Part shown: piece after piece, positions 43,748 to 50,782 of the stretch
Numbering within the stretch: the stretch's first letter is position 1
Layout: each line of letters opens with the position of its first letter
Source of the DNA: Clostridia bacterium
Lineage (GTDB): Bacteria; Bacillota_A; Clostridia; Oscillospirales; CAG-272
Reading direction: 5' to 3'
Assembly: GCA_017936125.1 (NCBI GenBank)
Contig: JAGBGE010000016.1
Span: 1-58,233 of the forward strand
DNA length: 58,233 bases
Notes under the pieces: generated by a model
The model's database searches: none
What the model was told of the DNA's origin: nothing
Seen by the model: only the letters and a program-made list of their open reading frames with translations
Program-made: the position numbers and the translations under genes

Positions 43748-44255
43748 CGTCAAAAAGTCCGGGGATAGGCAAAACCTTCATTCCGCCCTCCTCGCTTATC
43801 TCCTTTATGAATTCGGACACGTCGGGTATCATAACCTCGCGTCCCTCGTATTTTACGGTGTAAATTCTCCTGCCCGCGATATCAGACACGTCGCATATCT
43901 CGCCTAGCGGCTCACCGCTTTCGGCGTGAAAAACAGGGAGTCCTATCATATCGGCTATGAACATAGCGCCGTCGGAAAGCGGAACGTCGTCACGGTGCAG
44001 ATATAGCATCCTGCCGCGGCAGGCAATAGCCTCTTCTCTCGAATTTATGCCCTCGATATTCACAAGCACGAATGCGCCCATAACCGATGCGGAAATTACT
44101 TTTCTCTCGGTATAAGAGCCGTCGCGCTCCCTTGTAAACACTCTTTTCGAGCCTGTAAGAACGCTCGCGCTATCGCAGAGATGCTCGACCTTTACGAGCC
44201 CCTTGACACCATGCGCTGTGCAAATTTTACCGCCTTCAAGATAGGTATTTTTCAT
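43737..44255 (-). CDS. rimM: Ribosome maturation factor RimM
   Basis: Binds S19 and assists maturation of the 30S head. 172 residues: N-terminal beta-barrel (GKICTAHGVKGLVKVEHL) and C-terminal PRC-barrel domain (FIADMIGLPVF...GREVMIPDV). Precedes trmD as in most bacteria. Confidence 0.95.
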   Translation of the reverse strand: MKNTYLEGGKICTAHGVKGLVKVEHLCDSASVLTGSKRVFTRERDGSYTERKVISASVMGAFVLVNIEGINSREEAIACRGRMLYLHRDDVPLSDGAMFIADMIGLPVFHAESGEPLGEICDVSDIAGRRIYTVKYEGREVMIPDVSEFIKEISEEGGMKVLPIPGLFDDEI

Positions 44256-44288
44256 ATTTTTCTCCGTTTTTGTAAACTATACTTTGAA

Positions 44289-45413
44289 TTATAGGTGTTT
44301 TTTATGCTGATGAGGCATCTTTTTCGGCGCGCTCAGCTTCTCGGATTTTTTAGCATTCTTAATCCTCGGTGTCGGAGCGAGCTTCTTTTTAGCGCCCGAT
44401 TTAACAGCGGCGCGAGCCTTTTCCTTCTTGCTCTTCGTCAATTCATCGAGCATTTCACCCGCGGCTATCGCTCTCGCCTCCTGCTTGCTCTGCGCTGTGC
44501 CGACGGTGGACTTGCCCATAAAGCGACACTCGATTATATATTCACGCATATTCGCGTTTGAGCGCGCTGTTTCACCGAGGTCACGAAACTCGGGTGACGG
44601 CTGCTTATTCTTTGCGGCGTATTCACGCAAAGCCGTGAGCGACTCAGGTCTTGCCTCTACCGTCTTCTCGCTCTCGCGCTTCAGTAATTCAAGCGCCGCC
44701 TCTGCCGCCGCGCTGTCTGCCGCCTTCTGATTCTTACCCTTTCCCACCGCAAGCACACGGTCGCCGACGCTAACCGCGCGCTCATATACTCTCTTATGGT
44801 CGGGGCCCGACTCGGACACGGTGCTGTATACGGGCGGAGGCAGACGGTGCTTTCTGTCAGCGCACCACTCCTGCAAAGCGTTCTTGTAGCTCTGGATAAC
44901 CTCGGCGCGTCCCGAGAAGTAGACCGATACGTCAAGTATTGCCGTAACAACCTTGATAACCGTAGACATATCCATACCGCAGTCGATATATACCGCGCCT
45001 ATTATGCTCTCAAAAAGGTCCTCCATAACAGACGGCTCGTTCTCGATACCGAGCTTCGCGTCGCCCTCTCCCATAAGCAGAAAGCGCTGGAGTCCGAGCT
45101 TCTCCATACTGAGCGAAAGATTGCGCTTATCCGAGAGCTTCGAGCGAATGTTCGAGAAATCGCCCTCGTCAAGCTCGGTGTAAATGCCGTGCTCGTATCT
45201 TCTGGTTTTCTCCTTGGTCATAAGGCTGACGATAGCGGTTGACAGCACGCTGTCACCGAAGAACTCAAGCACCTCGTTGGACATATATCTTCCCTCTCCC
45301 TTATGCTCGTTGCAGAAGCTGGAGCGAGTGAACGCCTGACGGAGCAAGCCCTTGTCCTTGAAGGTATAGTGTATTTTTTTCTCTATTTCGGGTATATTCT
45401 TAGTAAAATTCAT
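44289..45413 (-). CDS. rnc: Ribonuclease III with two dsRNA-binding domains and a basic tail
   Basis: Double-stranded-RNA endonuclease for rRNA and mRNA processing. The ATG at 45413 has GGAG upstream and gives 374 residues, against about 230 in most bacteria. Residues 1-165 are the RNase III domain with signature NEVLEFFGDSVL and EDLFESIIGAVYID (predicted metal ligands E50, D54, D132, E135). Residues about 175-246 are a normal dsRBD. Residues about 258-327 look like a second dsRBD (ECRFMGKSTVGTAQSKQEA), and 328-374 is a lysine/histidine-rich tail. Followed by rimM and trmD, as expected for rnc in Firmicutes. The catalytic core appears intact. Confidence 0.9.
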   Translation of the reverse strand: MNFTKNIPEIEKKIHYTFKDKGLLRQAFTRSSFCNEHKGEGRYMSNEVLEFFGDSVLSTAIVSLMTKEKTRRYEHGIYTELDEGDFSNIRSKLSDKRNLSLSMEKLGLQRFLLMGEGDAKLGIENEPSVMEDLFESIIGAVYIDCGMDMSTVIKVVTAILDVSVYFSGRAEVIQSYKNALQEWCADRKHRLPPPVYSTVSESGPDHKRVYERAVSVGDRVLAVGKGKNQKAADSAAAEAALELLKRESEKTVEARPESLTALREYAAKNKQPSPEFRDLGETARSNANMREYIIECRFMGKSTVGTAQSKQEARAIAAGEMLDELTKSKKEKARAAVKSGAKKKLAPTPRIKNAKKSEKLSAPKKMPHQHKKHL

Positions 45414-45452
45414 ATTTCTCCACAACAGTTCGATTATTTTTCGTTAAATTAA

Positions 45453-45481
45453 ATTTTATCATTTTTTAAGGCGTTTGTCAA
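45453..45481 (-). promoter_or_regulatory. Promoter of the rnc-rimM-trmD unit
   Basis: Minus-strand TTGACA (45481-45476) and TAAAAT (45458-45453), spacing 17. Confidence 0.8.
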
Positions 45482-45516
45482 CCGTTTGATATTTTATATT
45501 TATTTTTAAGAAAAAG

Positions 45517-45537
45517 CGGCCGAAAAAATCGACCGCC
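45517..45537 (-). terminator. Terminator of the AEC transporter gene
   Basis: On the minus strand GCGGTCGA / TCGGCCGC (one G-U pair) with a T-rich loop, followed by TTTTTCTT, just after the stop codon. Confidence 0.85.
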
Positions 45538-45542
45538 GTCTG

Positions 45543-46526
45543 TTATACAAGCATAATTATAAGTGGCATCGTCACTATTGAAATAAGCGTTGATACCGTG
45601 ACGAGCCTTGATACGTAACCCGCATCGCAGTCGTACATCTCGGCAAACATGGTTGCGCTGGTTGCCGCAGGCGCAGCCGCCATAATTACAACCGCCATTT
45701 CAACCACGGGCGCTACGGGAACTATAAGTCCCGCAAGCTTGATGATACCAAGCGCCGCAAGGGGCAGAATTATATGACGCAGGGCGAGGAAAAGGTACAT
45801 ATACTTGTCCCCAAAAATCCCCTTGAAGTCCATATCCGCAAGGCGCAGACCGATAACAACCATCGAGAGAGGAGCAACAAGATTTTTGAGCATAGTGAAA
45901 GCCTCGGTGGCAATAGAGGGAACGTAATCGTTTATCGGCAAAATAAAGAATACAAGACCGATAACCGCCGCAATAGTCACGGGGTGATAGAGCGCCTTTA
46001 AGGGCGAAGCGCCGTGCTTGATATGCTCGACGTCGTCCTCTATTCCGTTCTCGTTTGCGTCACGCTTGTCGGTGCAGATATAAACGCCGAGCGACCAGAG
46101 GAAGAGGTTAAAGGTTATGTTGTAAATCGAGGCGTAAACCGTCGCGCCGGGATATGTATCCTCAAGCACGGCAGATATAAGCGGAATACCCATAAAGGCC
46201 GCGTTAGAGAATATCGTAGCGAAGCGAAGCATACGGCGCATAGCGTCGGGAGCCTTCTTGTATGAGAGCATAGCAACAACGGCAAAGAGCTCGTGTACTA
46301 TTATCGAGAGAATGAGAACGTAGACCGAATTCAAGAGAATTTCCTCGTCGTAAGGACGAAGATACGCCATAAATATGAGCGCTGGCTGGGCTATGTAAAG
46401 CACGAGATTTGAGATACCCTTGCCGAAGCCATCGACAGAGAGACCGCACTTTTTCATCAGTATTCCGGGCAGCATCATAATGAACAGCAGCGCCACGTTG
46501 TATATTACCTTTAATGCAATTACCAT
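45543..46526 (-). CDS. AEC family transporter (auxin efflux carrier-like permease)
   Basis: Membrane permease of about 327 residues and ten helices, in the family that includes bacterial malate/malonate and other organic-acid carriers. The pattern ATIFSNAAFMGIPLI in the middle of the first half is characteristic. The ATG at 46526 follows CGGAG; an upstream ATG at 46565 adds 13 mostly charged residues and overlaps the promoter. Substrate unknown. Divergent from the flavodiiron protein gene. Confidence 0.88.
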   Translation of the reverse strand: MVIALKVIYNVALLFIMMLPGILMKKCGLSVDGFGKGISNLVLYIAQPALIFMAYLRPYDEEILLNSVYVLILSIIVHELFAVVAMLSYKKAPDAMRRMLRFATIFSNAAFMGIPLISAVLEDTYPGATVYASIYNITFNLFLWSLGVYICTDKRDANENGIEDDVEHIKHGASPLKALYHPVTIAAVIGLVFFILPINDYVPSIATEAFTMLKNLVAPLSMVVIGLRLADMDFKGIFGDKYMYLFLALRHIILPLAALGIIKLAGLIVPVAPVVEMAVVIMAAAPAATSATMFAEMYDCDAGYVSRLVTVSTLISIVTMPLIIMLV

Positions 46527-46555
46527 ACTTTTCTCCGTTTTCTTTTTCTGACAGT

Positions 46556-46584
46556 ATTTTAACATCTAGACGAAAATATGTCAA
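46556..46584 (-). promoter_or_regulatory. AEC transporter promoter
   Basis: Minus-strand TTGACA (46584-46579) and TAAAAT (46561-46556), spacing 17. Confidence 0.82.
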
Positions 46585-46599
46585 GTTTTTTGAGATATA

Positions 46600-46628
46600 T
46601 TGATATTTTTCTCGCTTTATGTTATAAT
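46600..46628 (+). promoter_or_regulatory. Flavodiiron protein promoter
   Basis: TTGATA (46600-46605) and TATAAT (46623-46628), spacing 17. Back to back with the AEC promoter. Confidence 0.82.
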
Positions 46629-46657
46629 CTTTTCGTAAAAACTTTAAGAGGTATAAT

Positions 46658-47809
46658 ATGAATATCACAAAGGACATCAAATATATCGGAGTCAACGACC
46701 ATAGGCTCGATCTCTTCGAGGGACAGTACGCAGTGCCTAACGGTATGGCGTACAACTCCTACGCGATTATTGACGAGAAAATTGCTATTATGGATAGCGT
46801 GGACATCGGCTTCGGCAGCGAATGGATAGAAAATATCAATAGCGCTCTCGCAGGCCGCGCGCCCGACTACCTCGTCATTCAGCATATGGAGCCCGACCAT
46901 TCCTCGAGCATTATGCGGTTCGTAGAGTCCTTCCCGAATACGACTCTCGTTTCCTCGGCGAAGGCGTTCGCTATGATGAAAAACTTCTTCGGTACGGATT
47001 TTACCGACAACAGAATAGTTGTAGGCGAGGGCGATACCCTCTCGCTCGGCAAGCATACGCTCACCTTCTTTACCGCGCCTATGGTGCATTGGCCTGAGGT
47101 TATCGTGACGTACGATTCCTTTGACAAGGCGCTATTCTCTGCCGACGGTTTCGGCAAGTTCGGCGCGCTCGACGTCGAGGAGGACTGGGCGTGTGAGGCA
47201 AGACGCTACTACATCGGCATCGTCGGCAAGTACGGCGCGCAGGTGCAGGCTCTTCTGAAAAAGGTGGCAGGGCTCGACATCGAAATTATCTGTCCTCTCC
47301 ACGGCCCCGTGCTCAAAGAGAATCTCGGCTATTATATCGGACTTTACGACACCTGGTCGAGCTACCGTCCCGAGACGGAGGGCGTGGCTATCGCCTACAC
47401 CTCGGTGTACGGCAACACAAAGAAAGCCGCAGAGCTTCTCGCAAAGGAGCTTACCGATAAGGGCGTTAAGGTTGCAATAAGCGACCTCGCAAGATGCGAT
47501 ATGCACGAGGCAGTAGAGGACGCTTTCAGATATTCTCATCTCGTTCTTGCGACCACGACCTACAACGCGGATATCTTCCCCTTTATGAAGGAGTTTATAG
47601 ACCATCTGACCGAGCGCGGCTACCGCAACAGAACCGTCGCGTTCATCGAAAACGGCTCCTGGGCGCCCATGGCGACCAAGGTGATGAAATCTATGCTCGA
47701 AAAGAGCAAGGATCTCACCTACACCGAAGCAACCGTGAAGATAAATTCTGCCGTCAGCGAGCAGAATATTGCAGAAATCAAGGCTCTTGCAGAGGAGCTT
47801 GTGAAGTAA
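46658..47809 (+). CDS. fprA: Flavodiiron protein (FprA family A-type flavoprotein)
   Basis: Reduces O2 to water (or NO to N2O) and so protects an anaerobe. 383 residues: a metallo-beta-lactamase-like di-iron domain (1-245) with ligands in QHMEPDHSS, MVHWPEV, FSADGFG and PLHGPV, then a flavodoxin domain (250-383) with FMN loop YTSVYGNTKKAA. This two-domain form needs an external donor; the rubredoxin encoded about 360 bases downstream is the obvious candidate. Own promoter. A repeat element lies directly after the stop codon. Confidence 0.95.
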   Translation: MNITKDIKYIGVNDHRLDLFEGQYAVPNGMAYNSYAIIDEKIAIMDSVDIGFGSEWIENINSALAGRAPDYLVIQHMEPDHSSSIMRFVESFPNTTLVSSAKAFAMMKNFFGTDFTDNRIVVGEGDTLSLGKHTLTFFTAPMVHWPEVIVTYDSFDKALFSADGFGKFGALDVEEDWACEARRYYIGIVGKYGAQVQALLKKVAGLDIEIICPLHGPVLKENLGYYIGLYDTWSSYRPETEGVAIAYTSVYGNTKKAAELLAKELTDKGVKVAISDLARCDMHEAVEDAFRYSHLVLATTTYNADIFPFMKEFIDHLTERGYRNRTVAFIENGSWAPMATKVMKSMLEKSKDLTYTEATVKINSAVSEQNIAEIKALAEELVK

Positions 47810-47949
47810 TAAAGCCTCCCTCCGAGAGGGAGGGGGACCGCTTGCGGTGGAAGGAGCCTGCGTATGAATATACTTGGCTTTGTTAGCGAATACAAGCGCA
47901 CTCTCCCTCAGTCACCTTCGATGACAGCTCCCTCCGCAGGGAGCCTTAG
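47810..47949. repeat. Dispersed hairpin-rich element (MITE-like) after fprA
   Basis: Begins TAAAGCCTCCCTCCGAGAGGG and ends CCTCCGCAGGGAGCCTTA, so the two ends are imperfect inverted copies. Inside are hairpin-forming CCTCCCT / AGGGAGG and ACCGC / GCGGT. Related wording occurs at 25595, 53604 and 56340. No protein is encoded. Confidence 0.6.
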
Positions 47950-48081
47950 AAAAAATGCCCCCTTGTGTAAATGGAGCCTTATTTTATTCAACCGTTTCGG
48001 TGTTTTGGAGTAATAAAATTGAGTTAATAATATTATAAAATAACATTAAAGTCAACATCATATTCTAAAATATAATAAAAA

Positions 48082-48096
48082 CGTGACTTAGTCACG
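48082..48096. promoter_or_regulatory. CGTGAC-TTA-GTCACG inverted repeat before rubredoxin
   Basis: A perfect 6-bp inverted repeat with 3-base centre, about 21 bases before the rubredoxin -10 (TATAAT, 48118-48123), where the -35 would lie. It could be an operator. On the minus strand it is followed by TTTTTATT and could also terminate antisense transcription. Confidence 0.4.
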
Positions 48097-48166
48097 GAAT
48101 AATGTGTTTTCTTTTTGCTATAATGTATACAGAAAATAATTCAAATCAAGAAAGGAATTAAATAAA

Positions 48167-48325
48167 ATGAAAAAATACGTATGTGACGTTTGCGGCTGGG
48201 AATATGACGAGGAGGTTGGCGCGCCCGATTTGGGCATCGCTCCCGGAACGAAGTTCGAGGATCTTCCCGATGATTTCGAGTGCCCTCTCTGCGGAGTTGG
48301 CAAGGAGCTTTTCAGCGAGCAGTAA
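48167..48325 (+). CDS. Rubredoxin
   Basis: One-iron electron carrier of 52 residues. The four ligand cysteines occur as YVCDVCGW (residues 6 and 9) and ECPLCGVG (residues 39 and 42); [15 protein letters not shown] and [16 protein letters not shown] are the canonical rubredoxin sequences. AAAGGA upstream. It is the probable electron donor to the flavodiiron protein, though it has its own -10 box. Two terminators follow. Confidence 0.97.
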   Translation: MKKYVCDVCGWEYDEEVGAPDLGIAPGTKFEDLPDDFECPLCGVGKELFSEQ

Positions 48326-48362
48326 GTAAATCGGGCTGCTTTATTTAGGCATAATCGAACGA

Positions 48363-48405
48363 AAAAGGTAGAGGTCAATCAACTTACACCTCTACCTTTA
48401 TTTTT
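48363..48405 (+). terminator. Rubredoxin terminator 1
   Basis: Stem AAAGGTAGAGGT / ACCTCTACCTTT followed by ATTTTT. Confidence 0.85.
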
Positions 48406-48408
48406 GGG

Positions 48409-48452
48409 GGAGAAAATCTAGGGTTGAAAACCTGTGGTTTTCTCCTTTTTTA
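48409..48452 (+). terminator. Terminator 2 in tandem after rubredoxin
   Basis: Outer stem GGAGAAAA / TTTTCTCC with an inner alternative GAAAACC / GGTTTTC, followed by seven Ts. It lies directly after the first terminator. Confidence 0.8.
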
Positions 48453-48542
48453 TTTGAGTTTTTCGTTCTATCTCCGTTTGCTTGCTCGATGTATCTATAT
48501 ACACCTCACGCTCGCAAACGAAGATTTCTGCTCTAAATCAAG

Positions 48543-49487
48543 CTAGCCCAAATGCTGCTCTGCCTTTTCTGTTTTCCTTTTCAGCGCCTTGTACTTCTGA
48601 CGGTAATAATCGACTATCAAATCAAGCGATGCAAGCGCTACGTCGATAACGAAAAGGATTCTGTGATTCGTTAGTCCGAGTATCTCAAGCATAGTGATGA
48701 ACGCCATATAGAGATACATTCTCACGCTGAGCTTACCTATAAGGTCGAACACAGGTCCGCCAACGTTAATGCTGCACGAGAAGTATATCAGCGCGCAGAA
48801 CATCGCTACCATAAGAATGCGCATCAGGAAGGTTTTTTCAATATACGCGATATAGAGCATAAGGGGAATGAGAAGCGCGACGACCGGAATGCCTATATTA
48901 AGCTTCTTCGGCTTATAGGCGGGAATATACGAAATGAGAATACCGACGGGAACGCAGGCGAGCGTACGCGCCACGAACACAAGCTCGTTGATAAACATAT
49001 TCTTCTCAACGACAAGGTACTGAAGAGTCGCCATAGACGCCGCAAGAATCACGAGGAATACTATAAATATCTTCTCGCTTTTCACAAGTCGGTATACGAG
49101 GTAGATAAGTCCTATGCCGATTACGAGATACAAGACGAACCACCAATACTTGAAAAGGTCGAACAGCACGTCTATGTAATCCGCTCTGATAAAGAGGGCG
49201 ATGCACACAAGGTTGAACGCGACGATAAAGCACATAGTAAACGCCATCGGCTTCACTCGGCCGAGCATCATATTCAGCATTCCCTTGAATACCGGGCTAT
49301 CCTTTTCTCTCTGCATAGCTCGCATAAGGAAAAATCCGCTGAGCACAAAGAAGCAATCTACCGCAAGCTCTGCAACCGTGAATTTAGAGTAATCCCTCTC
49401 GAAGAAGAAAAAGTTGTGGTAATAAAGCGGCCAGAAGCAAAGTATGAATCTGTAAATCTCAAGAAGTCCGTTTCTCTTATTGTTCAT
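48543..49487 (-). CDS. Acyltransferase-3 family membrane protein
   Basis: 314 residues with about ten hydrophobic helices. GLLEIYRFILCF near the N-terminus and AVDCFFVLSGFFLMR near residue 45 match the acyltransferase-3/OafA-type pattern; the usual early histidine is represented by YYHNFFFFE. Such proteins acylate cell-surface sugars or lipids. It starts three bases after the pepT stop codon, so it ends an alaS-pepT-acyltransferase transcript. The target is unknown. Confidence 0.82.
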   Translation of the reverse strand: MNNKRNGLLEIYRFILCFWPLYYHNFFFFERDYSKFTVAELAVDCFFVLSGFFLMRAMQREKDSPVFKGMLNMMLGRVKPMAFTMCFIVAFNLVCIALFIRADYIDVLFDLFKYWWFVLYLVIGIGLIYLVYRLVKSEKIFIVFLVILAASMATLQYLVVEKNMFINELVFVARTLACVPVGILISYIPAYKPKKLNIGIPVVALLIPLMLYIAYIEKTFLMRILMVAMFCALIYFSCSINVGGPVFDLIGKLSVRMYLYMAFITMLEILGLTNHRILFVIDVALASLDLIVDYYRQKYKALKRKTEKAEQHLG

Positions 49488-49490
49488 ATT

Positions 49491-50693
49491 TTATCCCTTT
49501 ACAATCTCCAGAATAAGCTCCACTACCTTCTCCATAGCGTCAACCGACACGTACTCAAAGCGTGAGTGATAATTTCCGCCGCCTGTGGGCAGATTCGGGC
49601 AAGGTAAGCCCATAAATGAGAGTGTCGCACCGTCTGTACCGCCGCGAATCGGCACGGATACGGGAGTCACACCGACTCTCTCCATAGCCGCCATAGCGCG
49701 CTCGACGATGAACATCTTATTCTCAAGGATTTCTTTCATATTATAATAAGAATCGCGCAAATCAAGCTCGATAGTACCATCACCGTACTTCTCGTTGAAC
49801 TTCTCGGCAACCGCCTCGAACTCCGCCTTTTTAGCGAGGAATTTCTCTTTTGAGTGGTCACGGATAATATATTTCGCCACCGCTTCCTCGGTTGCGCCCT
49901 CAATAGCGAGCATATGGTGGAAGCCCTCGTAGCCCTCGGTCATCTCGGGAATCTCGTCGGGCGTGAGCATAGAATCAAACTCTGCGGCAATACGCGCGGC
50001 GTTTATCATCTTACCCTTTGCGCTGCCGGGGTGAATCGCTCTGCCGTGAACCTTAACCACAGCAGACGCGGCGTTGAAGTTCTCGTACTCAACCTCGCCG
50101 AGCGCGCCGCCGTCGAGCGTGTAGGCGTAATCCGCGCCAAATCCCGCCACGTCAAAGAGGTCCGCGCCTCTGCCTATCTCCTCATCGGGAGTGAAGCCGA
50201 TGCAGATTTTGCCGTGACTAATGTCACTTTTCAGTATCTTCTCGGCTGCGGTCATAATCTCGGCAATACCTGCCTTGTCGTCAGCGCCGAGAAGCGTAGT
50301 TCCGTCGGTAACGATAAGTCGCTGACCTGCAAGGCTCGCGACGAATGGGTAATCCGAGATTTTGAGAGCTATTCCCTGCTCCTCGTTGAGAAGGATATCA
50401 CCGCCCTGATAATCTATCATTTTCGCCTTTATATTCTCGCCCGATGCCTCGGATGCGGTATCCATATGAGCTATAAGACCTATGGAATCCATACCCTCGC
50501 AGTTTGCGGGAATGCTTGCGTAAACGTAGCCGTTCTTATCGACTCTCGCATCGCTAAGTCCGAGAGCGAGAAGCTCCTCGCAGAGAGCCTCGGCAAGCAC
50601 CCTCTGTCCCTCTGTGCTGGGGCAGTCAGGACAGGACTCATCGGATGTCGTGGGATAAGAAACGTATTTCAAAAATCTTTCGTATACAGTCAT
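49491..50693 (-). CDS. pepT: Peptidase T (tripeptide aminopeptidase)
   Basis: Zinc-dependent M20 aminopeptidase releasing the N-terminal residue of tripeptides in the cytoplasm. 400 residues. Motifs: GLIAHMDTASEASG (first zinc histidine and aspartate), LLGADDKAGIAEIM, FTPDEEIGRGAD and PTGGGNYHSRFE. The length is typical of PepT. It follows alaS by 89 bases that can form a stem-loop (50719-50762). Confidence 0.95.
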   Translation of the reverse strand: MTVYERFLKYVSYPTTSDESCPDCPSTEGQRVLAEALCEELLALGLSDARVDKNGYVYASIPANCEGMDSIGLIAHMDTASEASGENIKAKMIDYQGGDILLNEEQGIALKISDYPFVASLAGQRLIVTDGTTLLGADDKAGIAEIMTAAEKILKSDISHGKICIGFTPDEEIGRGADLFDVAGFGADYAYTLDGGALGEVEYENFNAASAVVKVHGRAIHPGSAKGKMINAARIAAEFDSMLTPDEIPEMTEGYEGFHHMLAIEGATEEAVAKYIIRDHSKEKFLAKKAEFEAVAEKFNEKYGDGTIELDLRDSYYNMKEILENKMFIVERAMAAMERVGVTPVSVPIRGGTDGATLSFMGLPCPNLPTGGGNYHSRFEYVSVDAMEKVVELILEIVKG

Positions 50694-50718
50694 TTTTTAG
50701 AATTACCTTTCACTTATC

Positions 50719-50762
50719 AAATTAGCTGAAACCCGATAAAAAACCAAGATTTCAGCTAAATT
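50719..50762 (-). other. Intercistronic stem-loop between alaS and pepT
   Basis: AAATTTAGCTGAAA type inverted repeat: AAATTAGCTGAAA (50719-50731) with TTTCAGCTAAATT (50750-50762), loop of 18. There is no U-tract right after it on the minus strand; it may tune the ratio of the two messages. Confidence 0.5.
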
Positions 50763-50782
50763 TGACAACTTATATTTGCGTT

